Shown piece after piece: positions 42,776 through 52,872 of a stretch of 64,000 nt of DNA. The DNA is from Gracilaria gracilis (Eukaryota; Rhodophyta; Florideophyceae; Gracilariales; Gracilariaceae), in NCBI GenBank assembly GCA_030374805.1, contig JARGSG010000199.1, positions 124,001 to 188,000 of the forward strand, written 5' to 3'. The position numbers were made by a program, and so were the translations under genes. The notes beneath the pieces were generated by a model that saw only the letters and a program-made list of their open reading frames with translations, was not told where the DNA came from and searched no databases. Numbering within the stretch: position 1 is the stretch's first letter; each line of letters starts with the position of its first letter.

Positions 42776-43254
42776 TTAAAACGTTATAGAAACACATCCA
42801 ATGTCTCCAATCGTTCCACATTCTGTGCAAGGAATACGTCGTCTCAAAATCAACCTATGTGACGAAAAATGACCGATAAGGACAGGAGCTTCACCAGCTT
42901 CCACGCAGGACCCATCAAACCCATTTTCCGGTGATAGGACTGTTGGTGGAAGGCAAGATTGTGGGAGTTCAGTTGGCAAGGAGGGTTCGCAAGAGATTTC
43001 TGAGCCAACCCTGACGCGATTGATAAGATTGTACGATCCGATATGACGCTTAGGTTTAACAGCGCGGAAAACTTGTACATCTAGAGTGTATGCCCAGGAA
43101 GGACATTCGACCTTCTTTTTCTGTCCCGTTATGCATTCGCAAGACTCCGAACAAACAATGAGCGTGTTCTGACCTTCCGCGGCCGTAGAACGCTGAAATG
43201 AGGGCAAAAAAAGAGCAGTGCAAGGACGGGGAACGGTGTGCCGTGAAGATTCAT
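42776..43254 (-). pseudogene. Cys-rich secreted family member, frameshifted at the signal peptide
   Basis: The ATG at 43254 gives M-N-L-H-G-T-P-F-P-V-L-A-L-L-F-F, a signal peptide, but this frame departs from the mature domain near a run of seven T bases. The mature frame reads Q-N-T-L-I-V-C-S-E-S-C-E-C-I-T-G, then N-L-I-N-R-V-R-V-G-S, P-T-V-L-S-P-E-N-G and C-T-E-C-G-T-I-G-D-I-G-C. The paralogue at 39.9-40.5 kb has the same order. A TTAAATA box lies near 43331-43338. A one-base slip at the homopolymer, real or from sequencing, would explain the break. Confidence 0.6.
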
Positions 43255-44284
43255 GAAAGAGGACAGGTATGTTCGAATTGGGAAGTTGGCGACTAAAGAT
43301 GAAGGAAAAGCTGAGAGCTGTCTTGTTGAGTATTTAAGACTGGTGTCGCGATATGGAGACGGCCTCAAGTGTCCCTGTGGCTTTGAACGAGCCGGTTGTA
43401 AATGAAATGTAAACGGCGGGAACATTTGCAGGAGCTGAATCACATATCCCACTCTGCGTAAGGCCCGTGACACTGACAGCCCCTGAAAAGACCAACTTTT
43501 CAACTTTTTGGACAAGTACACGTCGCCGACGTCAAAAAAAAGCGCGCACTTTTTCGAGCTTTTGGGAAGCTAAAGCTCATCACGTTGCTTGAGTGTGTTG
43601 GTCACGCCATTCGGGGCGTGAACCAATCATATGTCGAGCTTGTCTGTAGGCGGTTAGTAGGGGAGGGTCTAATGGTGTCGTTTTCGTAACGGAGGTTCTG
43701 GGCGCAAATGCTACAACAAAGAGAGGTTCTAGAACACATATTTCACAGTGCGTAGATTTGCCGCAAGCCCTGAAAAGAGTGTTTTGAAATTGAGATTCCT
43801 CGAATGGGTTTGACTGTGAGTCCAAAATGCCAAAAGAGAAAACAGTTCATGCGCAAGCTGTGGCACATTTTTTGTTCCCGCAAAAGCCGAATTCAGCCAA
43901 AAGAGCTGTAGAACCATTTCCACTCATATGATTTGGATAAAAGTTACGTCACCAAGTAGCGAAAGATGTTTACTACTGGCATGAAGTGTTTCGCGTGGTA
44001 CCCTTCATTTGTTTGTCGATGAGAGGAGTTAGGTTAAGGTAGAAGCTCGAACCTTTATGGAGGGATTCGAAAATCGCCCTGGTGTGTGCCAAATATGAAA
44101 CGGCCCATTAAAAGTTTTGTAACGCTTTTCAAGGAGGACAGTTAATCAAGCTTCTCGACATTCTCATTTCCTCGCTGATTGGAGGATGTGCAGCTGGAGA
44201 TACATCTGCTAGATTGCAGTATCAAGACTTGCAGAACTCCTTAATACAAGACTACACATTACTGTACATTCCCGGCGATTGTGA
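43255..44284. other. intergenic, nothing certain
   Basis: Several short frames, none with a motif. The promoter of the minus-strand Cys-rich gene lies in the first 100 bases. Confidence 0.45.
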
Positions 44285-44556
44285 AAAGCTGGATGCATTT
44301 TACATTTACATGCGAGGGTAACGTTGTATCACTCACATGAGATTAAGAGCAAAGAGGCATTCGTCTCCCGGAGAAGTCCGAGAACATCAACACACTCTGT
44401 GCTATCTTCGACGTGCGACGCCAGTCATTTAGAGCGACCTTCGCAACGAAGAATACGATTGGACCCCGAAGGTGATCCCGGGCAGTTCTACCAACGAGAA
44501 AATCGATTTTAGTGCTCGGCCCCACTGCACTTCCTCGATCGAGATTCAGCACACGT
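44285..44556 (+). pseudogene. broken duplicate of the PI-PLC gene's promoter and 5' coding end
   Basis: This segment matches about 45148-45490: the upstream region, leader (CGTGCGACGCCAGTCATTTAG), and the first 35-40 codons, including the stretch corresponding to P-G-Q/S-S-S-T-x-E-K-I. The start codon region is altered and the rest of the enzyme is absent, so it is a truncated tandem copy. Similarity ends at about 44556. Confidence 0.7.
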
Positions 44557-45147
44557 ATTGCGCTATATTGTCCCCAGTGCGTTCTGCCCTATCAAGGAGA
44601 CGGAACAGAGCGGTGGGAATTCCACTTTCCTTTCTCCACCGATACCCAAATCTCCTGAGTCAAGAAGCTCACTTTGGGAAAGGGCTTTTTTCCTCCTTCC
44701 AATTAATCCCTCTAAAGCTCATTCAATCGAAATAGGCTACAGTACTCCACAAACAAGGCTGAAACTCTCACAAAATCTTGAAGATTCCTGCCTGACGATG
44801 TTTGGCCCTCTTCCCAAATTCTGGGAAGCTTCCCTACGTGATGTAGTACATGCCAAACAACATAACCCAATGTTTGATTGGCATGGGCTTGGGGGGGAAT
44901 TGGATAAGGTTATATCATACTCACCTTCCTGGTCCTCAAGATTCTGTTCCAAAAACTAGTGATAATCTTGAGCGGCTCTCTGTTGTAGTCCCCCACCAGC
45001 AGGTCTAGTTGTTGTAGCGTGGAATTTGTGGCCAAAAGTCACAGAGCCCTCGTCACAAAGATGCAATGGCATACAGGATCGCGACTTGTATAATTGGGGT
45101 AATCATCCATTCAAGACAAGAGGACTACATTCCAAGCTTTGCGATTG
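44557..45147. other. intergenic, nothing certain
   Basis: Frames are open on both strands without motifs and do not continue the PI-PLC homology. Confidence 0.45.
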
Positions 45148-45273
45148 TCAAAAGCCACATGCATTTACATGGAAGGGTGTACCTCAGATGTGATTGGTTA
45201 ATTATTTGGCAGCATTTTTCTCTCAGGAAAGTTCGAGAATATGAACGCTTCATCCAAACTTTCCATAGTTTCG

Positions 45274-45282
45274 TATATAAGG
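45274..45282 (+). promoter_or_regulatory. TATA box of the PI-PLC gene
   Basis: TATATAAGG, 88 bases before the ATG at 45370. Confidence 0.65.
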
Positions 45283-45369
45283 TGCAATCGGCCGTGATGG
45301 CGCGAGGCACAGAAGGCATTCTTTGCCATCTTCGTCGTGCGACGCCAGTCATTTAGTGTGACCTTCGCA

Positions 45370-46719
45370 ATGGAGCAATACGATTCGATCCCGAAAATGA
45401 TCCCGGACAGTTCTACCGACGAGAAAATCGGTTTAGTGTCCGGCTCTACTCTCCTTCGTCGCCCGAGATTCAGTAGACGTGGTGTGCTTCTTTCATTTCT
45501 CGTACTCACGACGCTTGGATGTGTTGTATTTTTACCATGGCATCGCCGATCTGAGTCGATCACGCACTTCAGGTCTTCACCAAATCCTATCGGAGTCATG
45601 GACCATTCTCACCTGACCGTGCTTGACGAGGATTCCAAGTCGGAAGGAACCATGACATCATCGTCATCGCCCGCGTCATGGCTTACCAGCGCCACGGTGG
45701 ATTGGATGGAGGATATTCCAGACAGCAAATCCGTTGCCCATGTCTCTATTCCTGGTACTCACGACTCTGGGGCGCGATTCGGTGGAGCAGCCTGTGAGAC
45801 GCAGTCGTGGACCATTGCGAAGCAGTTAGAGGCTGGACTCCGCTTCTTTGACATAAGATGTCGAGTCGCTGGTACAGTGTTTTCCATACATCATGGGGCA
45901 TGCTTCCAAAACATGTTCTTCGGAGATGTTTTGATTGACGTGCAAAACTTTCTTTACTCCCACCCGAACGAATTCGTGATTATGAACATTCAGGAAGAAC
46001 ACAAACCAATGAGCGGATCTTCTTCGTTCTCATCCATTTGGTCTACATACAAGAGCAATTTCAACAGCCTATTCGTTGACTCGCGCACATCGCTACCAAC
46101 TGTGGGAGAGGTTCGAGGAAAGGTGTTGCTGATCAGTAAGCTTTCATTGGGCAAAGGAATCAAGTGGGATAGCGCTCTGACCGAGACTCAGAACATCTAC
46201 AAGGTTTACGCACTGTTGAATAACAATCCCTTCGGTTCGAGCACTGCTTCTATTGGACAGAAGAAGGAGCTGGTGAGGTCATACATTGACAAAGCGGCAA
46301 CTTCGTCCAAACTCGTGATCAACTTCCTGTCGGGAGCTGAGGGTATGATCCCGAAGGACGTCGCACGCAGTACCAACCAAAATGCATACGAGCACATCGG
46401 GGCGTACAACGGCGCCAAACGCGTTGGAGTAATTATCATGGACTTCCCTGGGGAGAAACTCGTGTATCGCGTTATCAAGACCAACTTTGAGGCCACCGAA
46501 TATTGCGAGTCGAGAACGTGGCGCACGCAAAGCGGCAAGACATGGGCTGAATTTCGCATGCCGCGAGCAGTTGTGGGAACCTCCATTAGCATTAAAGGAG
46601 GCGCGTATTATAAGTACAAGTTCCCAAAATGCCATCGCGCGACTTGGACGGATTTGCGCTTCGTGTGCAGCGCTTCCACCCGAACTTGGGGAGGTTGCGT
46701 CCGGATCATGGGATGCTGA
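45370..46719 (+). CDS. membrane-anchored PI-PLC X-domain phosphodiesterase, 449 aa
   Basis: The ATG at 45370 lies 88 bases behind a TATA box. Residues 1-37 are polar and basic; a single hydrophobic span (about 39-55, V-L-L-S-F-L-V-L-T-T-L-G) suggests a type II membrane protein with the enzyme outside. The X domain (about 118-390) has both catalytic His: His131 in S-I-P-G-T-H-D-S-G and His175 in S-I-H-H-G, with Asp132 and D-I-R-C-R (161-165), as in metal-independent bacterial-type PI-PLCs. These cleave phosphatidylinositol, and some cleave GPI anchors. No Y, C2 or EF-hand domain is present. The last 60 residues are Cys- and Trp-rich and unfamiliar. A poly(A) signal lies near 46909. The truncated 5' copy lies at 44.3 kb. 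Confidence 0.88.
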   Translation: MEQYDSIPKMIPDSSTDEKIGLVSGSTLLRRPRFSRRGVLLSFLVLTTLGCVVFLPWHRRSESITHFRSSPNPIGVMDHSHLTVLDEDSKSEGTMTSSSSPASWLTSATVDWMEDIPDSKSVAHVSIPGTHDSGARFGGAACETQSWTIAKQLEAGLRFFDIRCRVAGTVFSIHHGACFQNMFFGDVLIDVQNFLYSHPNEFVIMNIQEEHKPMSGSSSFSSIWSTYKSNFNSLFVDSRTSLPTVGEVRGKVLLISKLSLGKGIKWDSALTETQNIYKVYALLNNNPFGSSTASIGQKKELVRSYIDKAATSSKLVINFLSGAEGMIPKDVARSTNQNAYEHIGAYNGAKRVGVIIMDFPGEKLVYRVIKTNFEATEYCESRTWRTQSGKTWAEFRMPRAVVGTSISIKGGAYYKYKFPKCHRATWTDLRFVCSASTRTWGGCVRIMGC

Positions 46720-47939
46720 TGCATGGTGTCACAACAGCAATACTAGCCAAGATTATCTTGCGGTGGGCGTGCTGTGAAGAAGCCCTCGCGCTCGCGCCGA
46801 GACACAAGACGCCGGTGACAAGGTGGCAGGGAGGTGCGGGAAATATCGCGACACTCACAATATTGGCGTGATTTGAGATATTGGTAGGTAGGTAGTTCGT
46901 CTTAATCCTGAATAAAAAAGAAGACTGTCATACTAAATTTAGCACGACATGTACACTCCTGACAGCGTCAAGTAAATGTTTCGAACTCGAGCTATCTCGG
47001 TTATTCATTTGATAACTTTATATGGCATGTTTTTTGACATATTGGTGTGCTGCTCCTGAGCACACCAGAGAAAGAATGTGTCTTGCTAAAATTGCTTATC
47101 GGATCCCAGATATTAGCCGCACAAAATTGAAAAACATGCGTCATTGTGGGCGCTTATTGCAATCAAAATATGCTCGGTAAAACCGTTGGATGCTTCAGAA
47201 TTGAACAGAGCGCTTTGCATACTCGAGATGTTCCGAACGCCGTTCACTGTGTCAGAACGTATGTTTGTTTTGGTTCAAAAGAAGTGCAATGAATCCATAA
47301 TAATAGCTTTTAAAAATGCGTAGTAATTGGACAAAACATTCTTATGCTTAGTGCGCTTTTCTAAGAAGACTTTAAAAAATAAGTTTGCTCATGAACTCGT
47401 CGATTTTCCGCGCATATATGTGTCGCCAAAGTAGACTATAAGAAAACGTTTTGTGGTTATTTGCAAGGCATGTCTACGTGTGCGTGTTGTGCACGTTGGT
47501 GTGTCGTTGATTGCAGGGTGCTCTTTGGCTGCTTCACCATCATGGTGAATTTCACAGTCTATGACAATCGATCTCATAGAACGGTCGTCAAACGCCATTG
47601 CCTGGCGCCGACGACCCGTGCTGTATTCAGCTACTTTACAGCTCACAACACATGAACAGTGGCGAGCAAGATGGGCATGCGTGCCGAATGCAGTTGTGGG
47701 TTTGAAGAACAAAACGACGTTAGATACCCTTGTCGCAGATTTGTTCTTGGCGGCTCCAGATTGGAATAGGTGCGATTAGGCTCAGAGCACGAGCGTGTCG
47801 CCAAGCTGAAAAAAGATGTCCAACATAGTAAGGTGCGAGTGCTCACTGGAGCAAACGAAGCCCCAAGCGGAGGAGCTGAGGGGAGCTGAGCGCGGGTTGC
47901 AACGTGAAGGCCATTCTTGTGCTCTGCCACAAGCGGCAA
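46720..47939. other. intergenic, nothing certain
   Basis: The poly(A) signal AATAAA of the PI-PLC gene is near 46909. Otherwise AT-rich, with no supported gene. Confidence 0.45.
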
Positions 47940-48797
47940 TCAGACGACGTGATCAGTGTCCTCTGCGGGCAATTTCATCCATTCGGGCGCATCTCCGCGG
48001 TTCATGAGCACATTCCACTCCGATACCACCCCCGAAAACACCAGCGACCACGAGAAGGACAGCGCCTCCCAAGTGGCAAACTCGAACACACGCAGCACGA
48101 CACAGATAATGAGCGCCGAATAAACAGCGAGCGAGACCCAAGTGAAGTAGCGGTAAAGCCACTGCGGCAGCAAGCCGACGACGCGCCTCTTTCGTCGATG
48201 CCGCTCTTCCTGCGTGACGCGCAGCTTGAAGTAGATGTGCTCCTCCGGCGTGGGCCCGTCGTCATCGGGCGACGGCGTGTACTCCGCGGCGACCGTCTTG
48301 GCCCACAGCTGCACGCTGGGTTGCTCGCCGTCGGCGAACGTTCCGTACGACTCGCGGCAGCAGGCGCCCGAGCAGATTTGGCGCGCGTCGGGGTCGCGAA
48401 GCAGTTCGTTGCGCACGTCGGCGGGCACGCGCGAGATCCACTTGTGGCGACGCTTGCGCAGGTAGTCGAGGAGCATGGGCACCATGATGCGGTTCGCGCG
48501 CAGCAGCACAAGCAGGCACAAGTTGGAGCATGAGGCTATGGTCACTTGCACTGAGGGGGAGACATGAATGCGCAAGTGGCGCGGTGTGTTGTCCATTTTG
48601 TGGCTTGGTGGCATGCGGATGGGGGAAGGGAGGAAAGGCGCGGTTGGTGGGGCCGCGGAGCGGTTTTTTGAATGGTGCTGTGGGGGCCGTGGGGCGATGT
48701 TCGAAGTTGCGCGAGATGGTGGTGCATGGCCTTGTGGAGATCCGATCACCGTCGGTGAAAGAGAGATGGGATCCACAAAACCCTCTACAGTAGCCAT
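47940..48797 (-). CDS. GC-rich gene for a membrane protein, 285 aa, unknown
   Basis: The start is the ATG at 48797 in GAAATGGCT. The first 70 residues are Pro/Ser/His-rich and disordered. The middle is charged (D-Y-L-R-K-R-R-H-K-W-I-S-R-V-P-A-D) with C-S-G-A-C-C-R-E, then S-P-D-D-D-G-P-T-P-E-E. The C-terminal part has two hydrophobic segments (V-S-L-A-V-Y-S-A-L-I-I-C-V-V-L and A-L-S-F-S-W-S-L-V-F-S-G), then a polar tail D-A-P-E-W-M-K-L. A later ATG (M-D-N-T-P) is an alternative start. GC is higher than in its neighbours and the antisense frames are open because of it. No family is recognised. Confidence 0.6.
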   Translation of the reverse strand: MATVEGFVDPISLSPTVIGSPQGHAPPSRATSNIAPRPPQHHSKNRSAAPPTAPFLPSPIRMPPSHKMDNTPRHLRIHVSPSVQVTIASCSNLCLLVLLRANRIMVPMLLDYLRKRRHKWISRVPADVRNELLRDPDARQICSGACCRESYGTFADGEQPSVQLWAKTVAAEYTPSPDDDGPTPEEHIYFKLRVTQEERHRRKRRVVGLLPQWLYRYFTWVSLAVYSALIICVVLRVFEFATWEALSFSWSLVFSGVVSEWNVLMNRGDAPEWMKLPAEDTDHVV

Positions 48798-48945
48798 TTC
48801 TATGAAGCACCGCGGCACTGTCGGATTTGGACGCAAGTTGCAACCCGCTGTCGTGCCAGAGCATAGTGATTTGTTGCGTACAGCTAAGGCAACGTGTACC
48901 GTTGTACCTGCCACACGTTTCGTCGCTGTGTAGTTCTGCCTGTGC

Positions 48946-49026
48946 ACGTTGATGTGTTGGCGCTTGCGATGTGTGCTGAGTCAGCACTGCTGACAGCACA
49001 GATCGCAAGCGCCAACACATCAACGT
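48946..49026. repeat. 81-bp near-perfect hairpin
   Basis: The arms start ACGTTGATGTGTTGGCGCTT at 48946 and end with its complement at 49026. The first 25 bases of each arm pair perfectly. Over about 39 bases there is one mismatch and a two-base bulge, with a one-base loop near 48986. It lies 150-230 bases upstream of the minus-strand gene at 48797. Confidence 0.9.
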
Positions 49027-49493
49027 TTTGGCTCTCTTCGGATGCTGACGTGCCGCCAACTAGTAGATACCATCAGTTGCCTTTGGGCGCAGACATGTTC
49101 TTCTGCAACACACCGAACGCGTCAAGTTCAGATCGCCGGCTGCTTCTGGCCTCGCTTCCCTCCGAATTTTGATCTCCTAATCGCAGGCTCCCGATCCGAA
49201 ATGTATCTTCCTCTTCGTTCCTGAAATTACATTCCTTTCTTTGTGATCAGTTCGAATGTTTTCAAACTTCCTTCGACCAATCAGCTCAACATGTCAGCGT
49301 GTGGCCAACGTAGAGAACAGCACACATTTTAGTTAGGTGTCTTGTATTCTAGAGACGTAGAGCAATGACAAACTGACAAAAAAGAGGAAAGTTACTTACA
49401 TCCGAACTAGCTCGCGACCTGACATACAAAAGGAGGAGGAAGGACCTCCCGCAAGAGCTAAAGAGTTCTCGAGAAACTTGGTTTTAACTACCG
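49027..49493. other. intergenic, nothing certain
   Basis: No supported gene, repeat or RNA seen. Confidence 0.45.
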
Positions 49494-49919
49494 ATGCACG
49501 ATCATACCCTTTTGTTTCCCAGAGTCGAATATGTGTCCAATGTCCGCTACATGCGGCTGCATATCGGATCGGATACGGATTTGATTTCGGTGGTAAGCGT
49601 GCTCGTAGAGACTATTTTGTCGGCTGATGGAAAGAATGCATCTGTTATGGAGGACATCATCGAGTTAGATAAATCTGGAACACATGACCTCGTGCAGTTC
49701 TGTTCTGGACGCCTTGGTGCTGGACTGCGTAACCTTCTATCTGCGAAAAAGGAAGGGGAGCTCAGGCTTACGGATTTGATTGCAACTGCCAATCGCCTCG
49801 GCGGGGAAATTGATGGTGATTGGGTGATACGTGAAGTGCTCAGCGTTGTTTGTGTGCTTTGCATAACGTATATGAGAAGATCCGAAAGCACCGCAGGATA
49901 TCCATCTAGTGCCGCTTGA
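49494..49919 (+). CDS. hypothetical protein, 141 aa
   Basis: The ATG-started frame has good protein composition (V-S-V-L-V-E-T-I-L-S-A-D-G-K and I-E-L-D-K-S-G-T-H-D-L-V). No known motif. Its last 15 residues are Ser/Ala-rich; an overlapping frame continues open past the stop (P-Q-D-I-H-L-V-P-L-E-T-V), so the C-terminus may be altered by an indel. No signal peptide. Confidence 0.4.
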   Translation: MHDHTLLFPRVEYVSNVRYMRLHIGSDTDLISVVSVLVETILSADGKNASVMEDIIELDKSGTHDLVQFCSGRLGAGLRNLLSAKKEGELRLTDLIATANRLGGEIDGDWVIREVLSVVCVLCITYMRRSESTAGYPSSAA

Positions 49920-50039
49920 GACCGTGCGGAGCAAGAATTCGAGGAGTGCGCCTGCAAGTGACGCAAATGCACCGGTACCCATGAATGGTGTGACGGTGAA
50001 ACTTCAAAATAGTTTCGAAAATATCTTTTCCACGTGCTC

Positions 50040-50260
50040 TCTGAGTTTTTGAGTGATTCAATTCAAAATATAATTCAGTTTCCATCCATGAGTTTGAGGT
50101 TTGATTTCGATGTCATTGTTTGCAGTCAGCCAAACCAAGGAAGTGATGCTCTGATAGTGTAATCAAATTTCGTCATTGAGACTATTGCAATTCATACATT
50201 GCTTTAGAGGATTTCTTCATGATGGGGGGTGTTTTACGTAGCAAATCAACACTATTTGTA
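50040..50260 (+). repeat. degraded third copy of the zinc-finger gene upstream module
   Basis: This matches parts of 54655-54880 and 56905-57070: the AATTCAGTTTC side, TTGCAGTC-GCC, then TATTGCAATTCAT-CATTGCTT-AGA and TTCTTCATGATG. After that comes a GGTGTTTTACGTAGCAAA segment that also occurs at 58232-58300. No zinc-finger coding follows. Confidence 0.65.
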
Positions 50261-50393
50261 AACAATTTGAAATATCTATTTATATTACGTTCGATACGTG
50301 ACTGCGCATTACAGTATGCTTACTTGCGCTAATAATAGAAAACAATTCGATTTCCGGCATTTCCCAGATATTTGGGATACACATTTCACAAAA

Positions 50394-50954
50394 CTAAAAA
50401 CGGCTGCTCGGTCTGCAACAGAGCCCAACCGCAGTGGTAGTAGTGGTGATTACCTTCCTCCCATCTGGAGTAGTGGCATTTACTACCATGCCCACAGCAT
50501 CAGAAGCTGGGAACCAGCATCCTGGTCCAGAAAACGATTGTATCAAACTTGGCGGCACAGATAAAGAATCATCAACTTGTTTCCAATATCTTTCGGTACT
50601 CCCAGATTCAGGCTCAATTGACTCCACTTGCAACTCAAACGCTTCCATCTCAAAAATTTGTACCATGTTGAACACAAGAATCTTCCCGAATAGTCCTAAA
50701 CGTTTGAGCGTATCATCGAGCTCATCCGTAGGAGCTGCCTTGGCAAAGGTTGTCCTAGATTGGTTAAGGCTCGTACAGCGGATCGGGTCTCCGTGTTGTG
50801 TAAAGCATCCGTTCAGGTTCAGGAAGTCGCAAAATACGGTTAGGGGCTGACCTGGAATGGAGTGCGTAGAAGTCGTAGGGATCTGGGTGTTAACGAATGG
50901 AAGACACAAGAGGCACAGGGCCATGAAGAGCAATGGAGACGATCTCATATCCAT
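50394..50954 (-). CDS. secreted protein, 186 aa
   Basis: The ATG at 50954 gives a 23-residue signal peptide (M-D-M-R-S-S-P-L-L-F-M-A-L-C-L-L-C-L-P-F). The mature chain has Cys in F-C-D-F-L-N-L-N-G-C-F and I-R-C-T-S-L, a helical charged stretch D-E-L-D-D-T-L-K-R-L-G, and G-P-G-C-W-F-P-A-S near the end, with N-x-S/T sites. It ends A-V-G-L-C-C-R-P-S-S-R-F. No family is recognised; one more of the local secreted Cys-containing proteins. Confidence 0.65.
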   Translation of the reverse strand: MDMRSSPLLFMALCLLCLPFVNTQIPTTSTHSIPGQPLTVFCDFLNLNGCFTQHGDPIRCTSLNQSRTTFAKAAPTDELDDTLKRLGLFGKILVFNMVQIFEMEAFELQVESIEPESGSTERYWKQVDDSLSVPPSLIQSFSGPGCWFPASDAVGMVVNATTPDGRKVITTTTTAVGLCCRPSSRF

Positions 50955-51840
50955 ACTGTCACTCGGGAAGGCGGGAAGGATATGCGTTCTCTTGACGTGA
51001 GGAAGGCTTTCAATGTTCGCAAAGGGAGAGAGCTTGGCAATGAATTTATGCGGTTCATAGTCTTACCACCATTGCTGGTGTCTGCCAATTTTGCTACCTA
51101 GGCAACATGAGGCAATGAAAAGTTTGCAAGCTTGAATTCTCCGCGTTTTGACCATTCGAAAGTGGTGTACGGACGAACGAGTTGTGAGGGGATGACCTAG
51201 ATCCCATGGCGATTAATATGGATCACATATTGTGGGGAAAGCTTTTTAAAGACGGAGTAGATGTAGCTTTACAACATGCCACTATGACAAGCAGCTTCTT
51301 GCTAATTGCGATGACAAAAGTTGACGTTGCTGCCGATCTGCCGGCACTCGGTTGGCTCTCAAAAGTGTTCCAAATGCACGTGCACCGGTGAGCTGGCATG
51401 CTGACCGCAATGGCACGACTGAGTATCACCAAGGTGACCTACCCTTGTAGTATTGTTGGAGAAGTCTGTGAACAGTTTAAAGTCCTTGCAAGGCCTACCC
51501 CCAGCTCCTTATTTGGACAGAAACTCAAGTTTTAGTGATTCCTTGTTTTGTTAAGTGCAGGGGAACCGGAGAAAAAGTCATACAGGGTGTGATAATAGAA
51601 GCATGCAGAGACATAAATTCCGTCCCCTTACGGTGAAGTGGCACCGAACAACCTCTGATACCGTAGTCTTTTTTTTTTGATTTTGAAGGAACGCTCAAGT
51701 GCATTTAGAGCGTTCAGTGTGTGAAATGCTACATAGGTTTGGAGGCGGGAGGCAATTATGGCAACGCCGTGGTGTTAACGCGCCTAGGTGCCGACCACCT
51801 TAACAGAAAGCCACTCGTTTGTTGGTTTATCACGCACCAA
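50955..51840. other. intergenic between divergent genes
   Basis: This should hold the promoters of the secreted-protein gene (minus) and of the membrane-protein gene (plus). I see no clear TATA box, and the short frame at 51206-51391 has no motif. Confidence 0.4.
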
Positions 51841-52872
51841 ATGGTTCTAATAGCTCTAAAATCTCAGTATGTGAGTCTTATTATCACAGCCCTCTCTTTT
51901 GTCGCCGAATCATTGTTTCTCAAAGCCGTGCAGAAAGCAGATTCCTTACGAGAGCTACGAAAGCTGGAAAGATTGAAGGCTATTCAAGTCCGATTGCACC
52001 AGAAAAAACGATTGATCCTGGCCGTCTTCTCTTTAGCGTTGTTTTTCGCACTCGAGGTGGTGGTATCTTTTGTCACCAATCCCGCAGATCTGAATCGATT
52101 TGAGCTTGGTCCTTGTGTTAGCATGGAAATCGTGTCGAGGACGCCAGAAGAGCAAGCTCAATTTCGTGAGACCGATATAATTGAACGCAAGTGTCAGGGG
52201 CAACAACAGAACATAAACTTGCAATTTGTAGGAAATGTGAGTCTGGTAAACAGCGATGTTCGATGTTCGGAGAGCCCTGTTTATCGTGTGGATGTAATCA
52301 CTGTGGTAGAGACTCACAAACTGCCTGCATCTGGCTCGGAAATGGGCTGTTCATCAGACGAAGTCTGCGTGCTCGGTTTCCAGAGACAGAATTTCACGTT
52401 CTTGTCCATACCGGTTTCAAGAAAGGGAGCCATTGACTTTATATCTGGGGAGATTGATGAAGAGTTAGACTACCTCAAAACAGAACTACTTTTCAATTCG
52501 ACGGGATTGCTTGGGAATTTTTCCCGCCGTATGGCCGAGGCTTTTGAACACAACGTCACCCACCCGCCTGAATTACGCCGTCGGGCATTCCTTGGCAGTG
52601 CGAAGAGAAATTGTTCGTTTGTTCGTGAATCAGTCGAAGCCACAGAAGTGCCATTGTTTCTCATCTACATGCTGAGCGTATTGTGGATACTTGCATTGCT
52701 CTTGTTTCTGGTTGTATCTCTCCTGGGAAGAAACGCTGTGTTTGATATTGACAACCCATTGCGTTGGGCATTTTACGCCAATAAAACCGAAGGCGCAGTG
52801 ATTGAGAGCAACCCCGTGTTGTCGTACGTGACGGGAGACGACGTACCAGTGTTGCATGTTTCGGAAGCTTGA
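51841..52872 (+). CDS. three-span membrane glycoprotein, paralogue of the 40.8-kb gene, 343 aa
   Basis: The start is the ATG in ACCAAATGGTT at 51841, chosen because the protein then aligns from its first residues with the 41.8-kb paralogue (S-L-I-x-T, A-E-S, F-L). Hydrophobic segments lie near residues 10-28, 60-78 and 280-302. Between the second and third is a large loop with Cys and N-x-S/T sites (N-V-S, N-F-T, N-S-T, N-F-S, N-V-T). R-N-C-S-F precedes the last span, and A-V-F-D-I-D-N-P-L-R-W-A follows it. The first loop is basic and helical (L-R-E-L-R-K-L-E-R-L-K-A). Function unknown. Confidence 0.78.
   Translation: MVLIALKSQYVSLIITALSFVAESLFLKAVQKADSLRELRKLERLKAIQVRLHQKKRLILAVFSLALFFALEVVVSFVTNPADLNRFELGPCVSMEIVSRTPEEQAQFRETDIIERKCQGQQQNINLQFVGNVSLVNSDVRCSESPVYRVDVITVVETHKLPASGSEMGCSSDEVCVLGFQRQNFTFLSIPVSRKGAIDFISGEIDEELDYLKTELLFNSTGLLGNFSRRMAEAFEHNVTHPPELRRRAFLGSAKRNCSFVRESVEATEVPLFLIYMLSVLWILALLLFLVVSLLGRNAVFDIDNPLRWAFYANKTEGAVIESNPVLSYVTGDDVPVLHVSEA

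Noticed and set aside
47904-48533. Plus-strand open frame of about 209 codons
   Set aside because: It lies antisense to the GC-rich membrane-protein gene, is Arg/Val/Gln-rich and lacks motifs; it is a shadow of GC-rich codons.
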